Assembly: GCA_030544235.1 (NCBI GenBank)
Contig: CM060462.1
Coordinates: forward strand, 34,614,526-34,678,525
Source of the DNA: Lepturacanthus savala
Taxonomy: Eukaryota; Chordata; Actinopteri; Scombriformes; Trichiuridae
DNA length: 64,000 bases
Direction: 5' to 3'
Made by a program: the position numbers and the translations under genes. Position 1 is the stretch's first letter. Every line of letters begins with the position of its first letter. Below the pieces are notes generated by a model that did no database searches, was not told the DNA's origin, and saw only the letters and a list, made by a program, of their open reading frames with translations. This document shows, one piece after another, positions 10,325 through 24,000 of this stretch.

Positions 10325-13020
10325 GTCACTTCAAAAATGTATTTGAATGAGTTAGTCAAGGGCTTCAAGAATGAAGGACCCATGTTTCTTCTTTTTATGG
10401 TTTCATATTTTTAATTTGCAGAAAGGTAAAAGGTCCTTTTTTATCTGAAATGTTTTTTTTCCTCTCTCTACTTGGATTCATATAATACAATGTGTCACAC
10501 ATGAACCTTATGAAATCACTTTTTATTCCCTCCACACCTAAAGGGAAACTCCAGTTTGCACCCTTTTTTATGTAAAATAAAAGATCTCTCCACCTTGTGG
10601 GAATGTCTTTTGTGAAATGATTTTGTACCTTTGGCTTCCTGAAATCATAATTTATTCACTTCATTAACCCTTGTGCCTCACTTTTAAAAAAAGAAGAAAA
10701 AAATCCCCATAAGAATTAACATACTTTCCACATTCTTTTTGTTTCTTTTAACCAAAATCATTCTTGATCATAACTGTTAAATATTCATTTTCATAAATGA
10801 AAACCTTTAAATGCCAGTAAAATCCCAAATTCATTAACCATGCTTTTGATTATAGCACCCTGGGGTTTTTCTGATATCATTAGTAACAACATTGGTTTTG
10901 ATGTATTTTTCATTTCCTTTGCCTATTTAAACAAGAATCCTCAGCAGACCTGAAAGATCTTCAAAAAACTATTATAGATTCATTTTATTTTACCGCATGT
11001 TGACTTCCATACTTACAGATAGAAGTCATTAAGCTGTAATACATTTATCTGCAATATCCAATAAAGAAGGTTAAGGCCCTGTGTGGAAACCAGGGAACTA
11101 GTAAAGAGAAAATGACTCAATAAGCTGGAAAATACAATAAATGGCAAGTTTTTAAGCCCAAGCTTCAGTTTGAAAGTCTTATAAAAATGATTCCGTGTAT
11201 ATGTGTGATTAAATATTTAATTTTATAGGTGGTTTTAGCATTTTTTTTACATAGTTTATTTTAAACATCCAAAAATAGGAATACAGATAAACATCTTAAC
11301 CAAATATCATAGCTACAGCATGCAGAATGTTCATACCCCAAATCATCAATAAAAAAATAAAAATCATAAACATATATTTAAAAAATCATTCTAAAATCAT
11401 AAAGTCCTTTTTAAGTTCTGAGTGAGGCACAAGGTTGGAAATTCAAATGCAGAAGTATTTAACTTCTTGTCTCCAGATAAACTGATAAGATGAGACTTGA
11501 ATACATGAAAACACTCGAGTTATTGTGTTTCAGGCCCAACTGATCATTGTCTGGAGAGTTAGAGCTGCAGTTTCTGAAGTGGGAGTCAGTTTTAGCTTTT
11601 GTCTCATTCTTCTCTCCTCTGTTCAGATGCCAGGGTTCGCCTCCTCTCTGGGAGTTGATATAATTTATTTCTCTTCTTTTTTTTTAATTAGGATATGCAA
11701 CACATTACATCAGGAAATTAAACAAACACAGACAGCAGGTGCTTCCATAATTCTTTGTGTCAGATTGCGTCTTGCCAAGAACAAGACATTTGTTCTGCAA
11801 AGTTTGTAGTCAAAATGAAAGATTTACATGTTGCAGTCCAGGATCAGATTGTGCTGCAGCATTTTTGATGCCAGTTCCCAACTTTTCTGGTTTGTGACAC
11901 TTTAAATCAAAGCAGTGTCATAGTTGACCTCCTGTCATAAGCTGTATATTTATGTGTTGTGTTCAGTGGAACGTTCCTTCTTCTCTAACTAATAATTTAG
12001 GAGCTTCATAGTCCTCTGCCACCTCATGACCTCTCACATTTATTGTGAGAGACTTGGGTTGATTTAGTGAGGAAAATTAAATATTAAGATCAAAATGAAC
12101 AGCCTCAAACAGCAGTAACTTCAGGAACTGTACTTTACTTTAAAGCTTTTTTTTTTTTTTTTGCTGCAATAAATAAACTGGCATTTCAATTTGGAGTGAA
12201 ATGGTGAGTTGTCTGAGGATACAGCTGTATTAAAGTTTGATTTATGTTTTAAGTTAATTTTCCCATGGATTTTATTGGGTCTTCATTTGCTTTTGTCTCT
12301 ATTGGTGTTGGCTTAACTACAGTTAATGCAAATCACGAGAAAACAAGAAAGCTTTGTTATCTCGAGATCACAAAATAATTTATGATCGCCAGATAACAAC
12401 ATTAAAATTAAATGAGTGAGTAAAAAAGTGGGTTTGGCTTTAAACACGCTATATCCATGTATATAAAACTACACATTGATCAAACTGTGAACTTGTCCTT
12501 TTAACATTTCATTTTCTTAATGTTTTACTTCATTGAAAAAGTACAAAAACAAGAATGGTAATATGTGACATATTGCAAAAGGTGCAAAGTGAACAGCAAT
12601 TCAATTAAAAACTATCTCATAAAACAGTAGACATCTTACAATCTTAAAATAATATACATTTATTTAAATTCATATAAATGTATTTATAATACATTTGTAT
12701 ACATATATGTTTTATTTTATAATTTGTATTTATTTTATAAAAATAAAATAAATATATAAAGGAGTAAGCCAGTTTTATCTTTATGTTTAATGATAATTCA
12801 GACAGTGAGACTTTTTTTTTATTTTACTTAATTTAAGCAAACAACTAATTTGGGGGATGATTTCAGGATTCTGTTACTTGTCCTTTAACAGTCATCCTAT
12901 ATTATGTAATATAATATGTATCATATATATTTATTATTAATTGATTTTATATAATATATAATTATTATTAATTGATTTTATATAATATATAATATTATTC
13001 TGTCCTCCCGCCGCCAGGCG
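10325..13020. other. intergenic region between csnk1g1 and rps17
   Basis: AT-rich spacer with no exon I can support. A short palindromic AT block (TTATATAATATATAAT, repeated) lies at about 12900-13000, directly before the GC-rich rps17 promoter. An AATAAAA hexamer at about 10576 could be an alternative csnk1g1 end. Confidence 0.6.
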
Positions 13021-13038
13021 CCGCTGTTTCCGACTCAG

Positions 13039-13113
13039 TGACGTAAGAGCTCGTAAACATTTAAACTTCCGGTATGAACATCCGGGGCTTCTCTTCCACC
13101 GGTCCGAGTCAAC
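13039..13113 (+). promoter_or_regulatory. rps17: rps17 promoter and 5' TOP start
   Basis: A GC-rich stretch upstream of the rps17 ATG holds a CRE/ATF-like TGACGTAA (13039-13046) and an ETS/GABP-type ACTTCCGG (13065-13072), both common in ribosomal protein promoters. The pyrimidine tract CTTCTCTTCC (13088-13097) fits a terminal oligopyrimidine start, giving a 5' UTR of about 26 nt. TOP mRNAs are translated under mTOR/LARP1 control. That is family knowledge, not shown here. Confidence 0.7.
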
Positions 13114-16100
13114 ATGGTGGGTATCCAGAAATCATTTCACTCCACCGGCCCTCACAATCTTCCTCAATCCTCCCGGCCTGTGCTCTCCCCGGGCTGATTC
13201 CCGCACCGTTTCGCCCGGTGACCGTTATGAGCTTCTAAATGCGGGGTTTCACCGCACCGAGGTCCAGATAAAGACGTTAAATACATGTAGCGAACACACT
13301 GAACATAACCCGTCAAACAGGCTGAAATCACCGCTAAACATGCCGGTGTCACCGGGTTAATGTCTGGCTCCGTTTACTTTTTACCGGACACGTTTACCGG
13401 TTTTAGCGGATGTATTGACGCTTTTTATTTTTTTTTATTTTCATTAAAAACCGGAAAACATTGACCGATATAAATTAACGTTTAGTCTGGGGTTGTGTTC
13501 ACCTGATGTTTCTCACTATCAAAGATTATATATTAAATATATGAATTCATACTGTACAAATTATATATACTATACAGAGAGTTTAGAACAGAATTAACCA
13601 TAATATTAAAGCTTATTGGTGTGAAATTCTCCTGAGTTATCATTAAAGTTCAGTTCAATTTGATCACATATTAATAATGATAAGTACCAACTAGACTAAC
13701 GTTACCTGTTGTGATTCTTCAAATTGGTGTTAGAAGTTTCTGTTTTTTCTTCATTTTATATATAAAATACAAATTGTATCATTTACTGCTTATTTACTTA
13801 AATGTGTGTTTGTACTGTAATGGATCCTCACGTGTGTATGTATATATACTGTGTGTGTATACATACATATAACTGCCTGTGTGTTGTCTCTTCAGGGACG
13901 TGTCAGGACCAAGACAGTCAAGAAGGCCGCCAGGGTCATCATCGAGAAGTATTACACACGGCTGGGAAATGACTTCCACACCAACAAGCGTGTGTGTGAG
14001 GAAATCGCCATCATCCCCAGCAAACCTCTGCGCAACAAAATCGCCGGGTGAGTTATCCGCTGCTGTTTCTGCTTTAATTAACGGCACCAAGCTGCACTAG
14101 TGCAGACTCGTACTGTTTTCTGAGGTCCAGTGGTTAAAATGTGTTGAACGGGATGTGATCAGCATCAGTGGTGTGAGGAGGAGATGTGTTAGACCCACCC
14201 TGGAACTGGGTTTTTCTAATTTCTGGAAAAAGTCTGGAAACATTTATTTATTTGAACTGGGACAATGCACAATAAATATATATTGCACCAGAGCAGCGAT
14301 AAGCTGTTTGCATCTGTCATTCCTGGGTGGGTTCTTTGTAGTTTCTTTTATGAATATTTAGTAAATTTGGATTCACTAAATAAATATGTTTGATGATGTC
14401 TCAGCGAATAACAGATCTCAGCTTCATTAAACTAAAAGTTCAAACTTTTGTTTCCAATATTTCAGTAAAATGTAGAAATCTTGAGTGAAGGAGTTGAATG
14501 CTTGTATTTGTGGTGCATGAGGAGAACTTTAGCTGATTTGGTTCATTTCTTGAAACAGAATTACATTGGTCAACAAAGCACAACTATATACCTCAGGTTT
14601 CTTCTCATAACTGTTCACTGGTGCTTCAAACTAAATTTCTTTCCCGTATAAATAGTCGGTGCCTCCAAAATACAAAAGATCCTTCCCGATTGGCTCATTT
14701 GTGGGAACAGGACAGACGTTTTCAACACTCTTGGTGCTTTAGCCAGAATCACCCGGATGGCTCAGCACAACACATTGATTCACCTGCAAAAGCTCATATC
14801 TCCCAAAACAGTTCACTTGTGTGTCAAAACTGAATTTCTTTCTCAGATAGTGTAATATAAACAAAAACAGCATTTCCCCAATATACGAACATCTGACTTA
14901 TATTCATAGATACAAACAGCTGACTGATGTCCATAAATGTTCATGGTCTCTTGTGCTTATTGTTAAAAGTCTGTGTTGATGTTCACAGAATCTGCAGCTG
15001 AGCAGTAAACTGGTTATTAGATGTTGAGTGTTTCCTGCAGCATGTTCAGCTCTTGGCTTCTTGCAGGTCTGGATGAACGAACGTCTGTTCTCAACTTCCC
15101 CAGACAATAGTGACAGTGAAAGTGACAGTTTGACTCCTGTAGTTCCAACAGTTACATAAAGAAATGTTTGATGTTTTTGATATTTGAGGTGTTGTGGCGT
15201 CCTGCTGTTTGGATCTGACTTGTTAGATTGTTGTAATTGTGTGTGTGTGTGTATTTACATACACCTTAACACATACCTGGATCTTTAAAAACAGAATAAA
15301 GATGTGTGCGTTTGAAATAATCCTTGAATGTGCTTGTCGTCAGGTATGTGACGCACCTGATGAAGCGGATCCAGCGCGGTCCAGTCAGAGGAATCTCCAT
15401 CAAGCTGCAGGAGGAGGAGCGAGAGAGGAGAGACAACTACGTCCCAGAGGTTTGTTCATGAGGCGTTTGTCCTGCAGAGTCTAACGAGGCAGTGAATTCA
15501 CTGTAGACACCAGCTCCCAGTCTTCACATGTACTTTGATAAAACATGTGTTGAGGATGCACTCAATAGGTTTTACAATTAGGGCAACTAATGTTTTTGTT
15601 TTGCCCACTAGAGGGGTTTCTTATTTACTCAAAAGAGTTAAGCTAAATGTAAGATGAAACTACTTTTTTAACTTGCTAGTTCAGACAACTCATGTTTTGT
15701 ATCTTGTGTAGATTTCTGCTCTGGACCAGGAGCTCATCGAGGTGGATCCAGATACAAAGGAAATGCTCAAGATTCTGGTGAGTGTAGAAAATATTTTGGT
15801 GACCAATAAAAATCTGTTTTGTTCTTCACCAGAAGATGGTTCTGAAAAATTGCATTTATCAAGTTGATTTGTCAGACTCCTTGTCTTTATTAGAAATATA
15901 GTTAGTATTTTCGGACATGACTGTATACACTTTATATCCAGTTAACCTGTCAGCTGTGAATGTTCAAAGCTATTGTTCACACTGCAGATGAAAGTGCTTT
16001 TTTATTAAACACAAAGGGAAACATTTCCACCATTATGAATCCTTTCTTCTTCTCCTAGGACTTCGGTGGCCTTTCTAACCTTCAAGTCACTCAGCCAACG

Positions 16101-16136
16101 ATTGGAATGAGCTTCAAAACACCACGAGGACTGTAG
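13114..16136 (+). CDS. rps17: 40S ribosomal protein S17 (eS17)
   Basis: Structural protein of the small ribosomal subunit, cytosolic. Five coding exons: 13114-13116 (the ATG alone), 13896-14047, 15344-15449, 15712-15777 and 16059-16136. They join in phase to give 134 residues: MGRVRTKTVKKAARVIIEKY at the N-terminus, LMKRIQRGPVRGISIKLQEE in the middle and GMSFKTPRGL at the end. That is about the usual eS17 length. A first coding exon ending right after the ATG is typical of many ribosomal protein genes. All junctions are GT-AG. Introns are short (262-1296 nt) and hold no convincing snoRNA. The gene converges on cpeb1, as human RPS17 lies beside CPEB1. Nothing suggests a pseudogene. Confidence 0.98.
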
Positions 16137-16158
16137 AATCATGTGTAATATTAGTCTT

Positions 16159-16164
16159 AATAAA
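16159..16164 (+). terminator. rps17: poly(A) signal of rps17
   Basis: AATAAA 23 nt after the TAG stop. The very short 3' UTR is usual for ribosomal protein mRNAs. Cleavage is expected near 16180. Confidence 0.85.
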
Positions 16165-16754
16165 GACATCCAATTATTATGAATTCTTATTTGTTCAACC
16201 ATTACATACAGTCTCTAAAAGGTACAGATATACTATGGTAAGCCAAGTTCAGATCTTTGTTGATTTAAAACCATCTTGAACTGGAATTATAGCCAGAATC
16301 AAATTATAGATAATCCCAAACTGGAATTAATACCATAATTTAGTTTGATCTCTCAAAGTGAATTGTAGATATCTGTGACAAACCCCATACAGATAATTGG
16401 CAAGAGTGACATTTGTCCTAGGTGGATTGTAGTGGATATATGAAATTACAATCATGGATAAGAGAAATCTCAAATGTTTGTCTAGGCAAAAACTGACTTC
16501 CAGATATCTACAATACATCCAGACTGACTTAATTAAAATGGCTTGCCATAGGCATCATATATAGAAAGCTGATGACAGCCAACAAAAGGGTACAAACCAT
16601 TTCAGTGATCAAAGTAAACTGGGGAAAAAAAAAAAAAAAAAGTCCCTTGAAGAGGTCCTGTACCCCATCGTTTGAAATATGGAACTGATATAAGACGTTT
16701 AAATCAACTCAAAAGAGTTGAAATTGATATTAAAGACTCCAGACATGGCTGGTA

Positions 16755-18062
16755 ATGCTTAAACACCTTTATTGTGCCCAATCTGAACATACTTCACAAC
16801 TGTAAGTAGCAGCAAACTTGGCAGACCACAATGAGGTAGACTTTCAAAACTCTAAAAAGCAGCTGGGCTAAGGGACAACAAGCTCAGCATGACAAAATTA
16901 ATTGATAAAGAAGACATTTTGTCTTTGGCACACAGCTTATTATGCATTTATGTCCAACTGGAACAGGAAGGCAAAATGGGCTAAGAAAGCATGGAATCGT
17001 TTACTGGGGGTCTACTCAAGCGCTGGATAGATAATTTTATCAGCTAAGTGAAAGTTCTTACATTCAACAGGAAACAAGCAGCTGTTCTAACAAAGGCGTG
17101 TCCCCCTGCTGATGTACAAAAGTGATTAAAAACCACTGCCACCTCTCCAAGTGCAAATTAAAAAAGTGCAAAAATCAAACTATGTACAATCAAAACATGA
17201 ATGTTCATTCACTACTCAACTGTTCAGTTGATTGATAAGTGATGGATAACCAGTTGAAGCAGTATCCAGCACTATTATCACACAAATTTAATACAACTAG
17301 ACTAACAAAGTAAGTTAATGTCGTATTTCCGATATTTTGTGCCAATTAAGTTGAAATTTGGGAGGGCAAATTAAAAAGAAAAAATAGCCACAGAAAAAAC
17401 ATATGGAAAAAGAAAAAGTAAAAGGGGGATTTTCCCATAAACAGCCGCCTGGTAGAATTCTGTTCAAAATTTTCATGTCATGACTTAAAACCGTTTGTGT
17501 ACAAATTAGTAAAAAACTGCGTAAAAATGTCTGAAATGCGACTGGTTAAATGAAGCCCAACGTTCAACTCCCAAAAGTAACACCAGTTGGCTTGCACAGG
17601 AAAAACAGATGCCAACTGGGGGTGGGGGAGGGAGGGAAAAAAAATAAAAATTTAAAGGCACTGTATGGCATTTGCCAATGAACGGCAATGAGACTTGCGT
17701 GATTGCTCTTCACTATGCAACACATGTAAACAAAAAAAAAAAAAAAGGCATTTTCATCCACTTCTTAACCTTAGGCTGACTCCCATCTCTGTCTGGCCAC
17801 AAGTCTGGGAAAATGCATAAGTGTGAAGGGTCCCTTGTCTCTCCCAACAAGGTCACTGTGCATAGTGCCACTGTGAACAACAGCAAAATGTAGCAAGTGC
17901 AAAAGTGAACAATTTCTACAGTGATATCCCCAGTGCCTGGTGGAGTGCCATGGTGCCCTCGTGCTGAGGGACGTCTGGCACACGTGCTCTCCATAGTGGG
18001 CAGCCTCGCCTCAGAGAGGGGCTCTTCCTCTGGCCCTTCAGACTGGTTTGGATCCATCTGCT
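16755..18062 (-). other. cpeb1: cpeb1 3' UTR
   Basis: About 1.3 kb of minus-strand sequence between the cpeb1 stop and the AATAAA at 16768-16773. It is AT-rich with T-rich runs in the sense direction (plus-strand A tracts near 17727 and 17640). A TTTTTAT stretch near 17640 resembles a cytoplasmic polyadenylation element, but it lies far from the poly(A) signal. I see no canonical element in the last 100 nt. Confidence 0.6.
16768..16773 (-). terminator. cpeb1: poly(A) signal of cpeb1
   Basis: TTTATT on the plus strand reads AATAAA on the minus strand, about 1.3 kb after the cpeb1 stop. It leaves roughly 570 bp between the convergent ends of rps17 and cpeb1. Confidence 0.65.
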
Positions 18063-21000
18063 TTAGCTAGAATCACGGTTCTTCTGGTTGCGCATGAGGG
18101 GCCGGTGGTTGCTCAAGATGTCCATGGAGTGCTGCCAGTGCCAGCAGGAGCGGCAGTAGTACTTGAAGCAGGCCTGGATGGAGACAGCCACACTTAGTTT
18201 GTTGCAGGCTATGCAACAGTTAACGTTTCTGATAGGATTTTAGGCTGTTATGGTTTGGCTCTGCACCAAAGAAACTTAATATAAAAAATGACCAGTTTTG
18301 GCTGTAATTTAATGCAGTTTAAATATAATTCTTGAGACAACATTTGATTATAGGTATAAATTAGACCTTGTGAAAGTGAGTATCATCTGCCACTAGGTGG
18401 GACCAAGTGTTCTAGACAAGATCCATTTGTAGACTGAAATATCAGAAATTTACCAGTTGTAACACTTGTTTAACAGTTATTCCTGTAGGGAGAAAGCTTT
18501 GAATTAATGTCTGTATGAAATATGTTATACAAGTAAAGCTGGCTTGCCTCAACTTATTTTAAGGTGAGATGTTTGAATATAAACAAGTTCATCACATCAC
18601 ACATTAACACTAATATTGGTGCTTCATGAAAGCTTAGGAGTCACAACCAAATCATTAGACCAACAATCCTCATGCACGACTGCATCAGATCATTAAAACC
18701 AGAAACTGCACTGACCTGGTCTCTGCAGAAGAAAGGCCCAGGTTGGCGAAGGCAAACTTGACACATTGAGTCCTCCAGGTAGGGGTCAATCTGGACCTGA
18801 GATAAGCCAAAAGCCATGTGGCTGAGTTAATCAGGTGAGAACAGTCTTATCAAGAAGTGTGTTAGTGGTTCTTTGAAGATTAATCAAAAGAAAACTTAAG
18901 CCAGAACAACATTTTGCTTAAAATGTGTGGTCCTTCTAGTAATCTGCTACCATGTACAATTTTTCCAAAATAAAAGCATTCATGAATTCATACATGTAAT
19001 ATTGCATCAGGTTTAATTAAAAAATGATTTTATTTGGTTTTCCACTTGAACACATTCATGTGAACAAATCTCACCTTCTTTGTAAACTTGGGGGTTTTGA
19101 TCTCCACAAATGCTGCACATACAGCCTTTAGGTAACTGCGCTGATTGTTGAAAGTGACACGTCCAGAGCCTGAAAGAATCAAGTTTATATAGCATTAGAC
19201 TGTATAGGACAGCAGTTTTTAAAATCACTCTCTCCAACTCATGGTCCACCTAAATATTTAGTCAAAAAAAAAAAAAGTCATGTAGACCTCCCTGAAAAAA
19301 AAAATATACATTTTTATTCCTAAATTTACAGATGCAAATTTGAATTAAGGGATTCAATTTTATTTTGTCCATATGTTAGTTTTTCCATTTGCAATATCAG
19401 GTTCTAATGAAGTTGTATTTTCCTCCTCTATTACTTGTTTGTCTACTTGTGTATGTTGACAGCTGTCAGTGCCACAACTCAGACAGGCTGTGTAATCAGA
19501 GCTGGAATGAGCAGCATGCTGTGACTGATGCAGCTTGAAGACTTCAGGCTACTGCTCTATGAGGCGATGTTGACATTAAACCACTCTTTATGAGTTGACT
19601 GCATATATAAAGAATACAGTGGATAAATTGAAGTGGTGTATGCCGTCACTTTTACAGATTAAATGGTTACAGACTCAAGGGCTGTTTAATCCGTTATTAG
19701 CACTGGCAGCTACATTTAACAGGCAGTCATCAGCTGTGAGTGTTTCAGGTTCCACACTACTTGTTGGGGCATATTTGAGCATCATTTCAGACTGAGGAGC
19801 AGAACTTAAAGATTGTAGCGATTAGAAACTGATTGTGCCTCGAGGTTATATCTGTCATATTGTGTGTGTTATAACAATAATAGTTTACCTATGGGGTACT
19901 TGTGCTTGTCCGTGTCGATGCCAGCATACATGACTCCTCCAAACAGGTCGTTCATGATGCTGGCCAGCGCCTCAGAGTTCAGCATGCCATGCAGCGCACC
20001 AACAAACACTGTTTTGCTGGGGTCCAGACGCTGGGCAGGGCAGCGCACGTAGTTGCTGTCAGAGATCACCCAGGGGATCACCTGAACCTGGAGGGGAGAA
20101 GGACAAGGAGTCACATTACTGAGCTGAAGTGAAAAGGGCTGGAACTAATTGAAATGTATTAAAATTAGTGCTGAGACAATTCCTGAGTTTCAGTGAGTTA
20201 CCAGAAGAACTTTTATATCAAAATCTAGTTTGTAGTATACTGTATTAGAAAATACAACATTCTGACATTAAGGTACTATGCCACATTGGTTTTAATATTA
20301 CAGCTACCTTTAAAAACAAAAACAAAAAAAACAGGTTACCTGTAGAGGGTGTTTCCAGCCTATACGTCACCTTTGTTGCCAATATGATAGTAAACTTGAG
20401 TTTCTACCCGACCAAGCCTTGCCTCCAACACTAGTGATATTACATTTACTATTACATTTAAAAGAGGCAGAGGAGCAGCTAAACATGAGAAACTAACTTG
20501 GATTAGCCGACTGGAACCTAGATTAGCAGAGTTATCCGATAAGATAAAGTAACTAGCGACTGATGATAAAGTCGCTAAACAGCAATATCAGAGCATGTTT
20601 GAGTCTATACTGTTAAGACACTACCAAGACACACTCCGCTAACTGGAAATTAAACACTGTAGTGTGTTGCAATGATGTCAGCACATGGAGTTTATGCTGC
20701 GTTCCATTTCAGTTCAAAGAGCACTGCTGAAGGAAGTACATTAGCTACTTGAGGGAGGAAGAAACACCATATGCTGTGAGTCACAACTAGTGCTCTTTAA
20801 CAGAGCAGCAAGGCATACAATTCTACCCAAATTCCATTCTCCATAATTCCCCACTCTTCCCCTTTGCTCAAACATCTGTAAAAGAAGTCTGTGCAATCCA
20901 ACTTGCTTTGACATCATTCCTTCTGACTCAGGCTGCTTTGAACCTGCCCAAGTTCCCAAGTCAGGATTCCAAGTTGAAGAGCCGTTCCACTGGACTTGTG

Positions 21001-24000
21001 CAATTCGTAGGTCAGAGCTTTATGCCATCTTTATGCTGGATTCCATTGTACATACACATGTATACATACATATATAACCTCCATATTGGAGACGTGCAAC
21101 AGAACGGCCCTTGAACTAGGAATTTCAAATTGAGAACTGGCAGATTCAAAGCATCCCAAGTCAGAGGGTTTGAGGTCAAAGATTTACACATGTTTAAGCA
21201 AAGGGGAAGAGCAGGGAAAACAATGCAGCAAGTTGACATCTGCACAACTCACAGGAATCCCCTCGCTGCTGCTTTTAGTAAGTTATTAGACCTACAGCAT
21301 ATGGCATTGCTCTCTCATGTAGCTAATGTACTTCCAACAGCTCTTTGATGCTCAAAAGACCTCCAAACAATCACCTTACTGTGACTGGCCCCGTTTATAC
21401 TGAGCTTGCACAACAAAATGCATTTACCCCAGAAGTCAGAATTTCTGACTGATCTTTCCGAGTGCAACTGAATGCAGCATTCATAGCAAATCCTATGAGC
21501 TCACGCTACTGATGTCATGACCCTATTGTCATTTTGAGAACCCTAGCATTTAATACTCCTGAAATTTGTAATAAAATACTGTACTTGAAGTAGCAGGCCT
21601 ACAATGAGATGAAAGCTCTAAACAGGAATTGTCAATCTACATTTAGAAGTATTAAAAATAAAACCTCTAGTTTCTACTCACATCCTTGAATCTCATTCTG
21701 CGGCTGGACATCTTGAAGTAGTACTCCCTGTTATCCTCGGGGTGAAACGGGTCCTGGGAGCAGGCGTGGAGCAACGCCCGCACAGACTTCTCGTTCTCAA
21801 ACACCAGGTAAACGTAACCTACAAAAGCAGCAGTACTTCAGGACAGAAGAGTGGCAGCCCCCAACAGAATGGTGTCCACTTATTCAGCCAAAATGTCAGA
21901 TATCAGAAAAGCAGCCAACAAGCATTAAATTGAACAACTTGGCTGCTGTAAGAGTATTTAGAAGCACAGGAGGTACATAAACACAACTGTGCCAAAATTT
22001 CACTTAAGAAAAATGAAAACACATTTGATAATCAAGCAAAAAGTCAAACATTTGCTGTATCAATAGTGTCAATAGATCAAGTATAAGATGCTGATCTAAC
22101 GAGATTTTACCATTAAGCGGTTCATGTTTTAAGTTGTGTAGCAAAAGGAAACAGAAGATTCATAATTAGAAACTCAAACACACATGACAGGAGATAGAAC
22201 AGCTGTTAAACCAAGTCATCACCTCTAAAATTCAAACCATTACGTTTACAACTGATTCTGGGTGTAACTGTTACAAACAGTGAAACTCACCAGCATGCCC
22301 TGTGCTCGCCATAGTGCAACCTTAAAACCATAAAGAAAAGATATAGCCTACCAGCTTGTTGTTACCTTTGGCCACATTACCTTTGGGAGGACAGCGAGGA
22401 TGTTTTCCATCCTTACCCGGCCACTCCACAGTCAGAGGGCCATAGCCACCGAAGGTGTTGATCAGGCCAGCTGAAATAAGGAGGCAGGTGGTGTGATGAC
22501 AAATGTACAAAGAAGCTCTTATTCAAATTAGTGTTGGGCAATGTAGCTTAAAAATGAAATCTTGTTTCGTTCAAGTCTTGTTTTTCTAAACTTAAATTTG
22601 ATTTATATAGTTTCCAGTTTGTCTTCTGATATAAAATTATAAATATTTTCTTCAAAAATATAAAGTAGTTAAGGTGAACCAATCTGTTCAAGACAAAAAA
22701 AAAAGCATTTGACTCACTGCTAAAACAAGTTGGAAAAACTTTTGTAGGAAATTCCTGATTAAAACATTTTGGTTCCTTAATGTACTGGTATCTTTTTTTT
22801 AATTAGCAATTAGCATCTGGTCTCATTGTCATCCATTTTTTGTCCAATTTTTATGTTGGGCTGTTTTCTCCTGCTTTTGAGGTTGTGGGGTCACATCTTA
22901 CATATATTGTGTGTCAAAACACTGTAAATACAGGCAGATGGTGTGTATACACACACACACAATACCTGCTCAGAGCACAACACACACCATCACAACATCC
23001 TCACCATTCATTTTCATCCACTAGAATGTAGAAGTTGTGTAGAAGTGAATTTAAGCATGACTGCTCATTCCCTTCACAAGAGAGTGCTAAAAAGCATCTA
23101 TAAAAAGAACCTGAGAAGAACATGTGTGGCAGTGTGAAATGAAAGCAGCCCATATGTTCAAAGCAGCAGTTACCTTCTGTGATGTCCCAGGGCACGCCGC
23201 CAAGAAAGACCTTGCAGGAGTACAGAGGATCTTTGTTGTTTCTGGGAGGCAGCTGGCCGCTCCAGGTGAACGTGGCCTCATTCACAGCTGAAAGGTGACG
23301 CCAAAAGTCAGCAGGCACTGACCACACACACATACCAAAGTCGAGCTACTAGACTAAAATAGGCTTTCTAACACTCACCTGCAGCCTGTCTGTGCAGGCG
23401 GGCTTCCCTTTCAATGCTGAATGCATCATCAGACTGGTCCAGCATGTCCACACCAGGCCACGGAGAGCCAGTGCGCCAGCGCCGGGAAAGAGCTGAGGAG
23501 GCGGGACTGGCGCTGGGTGGTGGAGTCAGAGGAGAGCTGGTGTCCTGGGGGTCCAGGCGGGAGCCCAGTCTCAGCAGATCCTTCTGCATGTTGGATGTGA
23601 GATAAGGCAGGGGAGGGGAGATCCGCAGAGTCGACTAGAGAAACAGACATCCAGACAGTTGACCAATAATTGAGACATTGAGGACTTTATTCTATAACCA
23701 CTGTTTAAGGACATTTACTCGGTACTGTACTTTAGCATTTTCATGTGACTTCCAAACCACTTTGTCAGGAAATATACCATTTTTAAATTATTCTGCCATT
23801 TTATTGACTACTTGTGTAAATATAAACAAGTTTGAGCTACATTGTAGGAATAATGCTATACAAAAATCATTATTTTAGTTGCTTTTCAGATTTTTCTATT
23901 TTACAGACAAGATACTTTTGTTTAATTGTTCCCACTTTGTTTTTATATTTGCCATGCACTTTGTGTGAAAGATGCCAAATATGACGATAATAATCTACCC

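Noticed and set aside
13117..15711. Possible snoRNAs in rps17 introns
   Set aside because: Some TGATGA-like boxes (for example near 14391) but no paired C/D boxes with a terminal stem, and no H/ACA layout.
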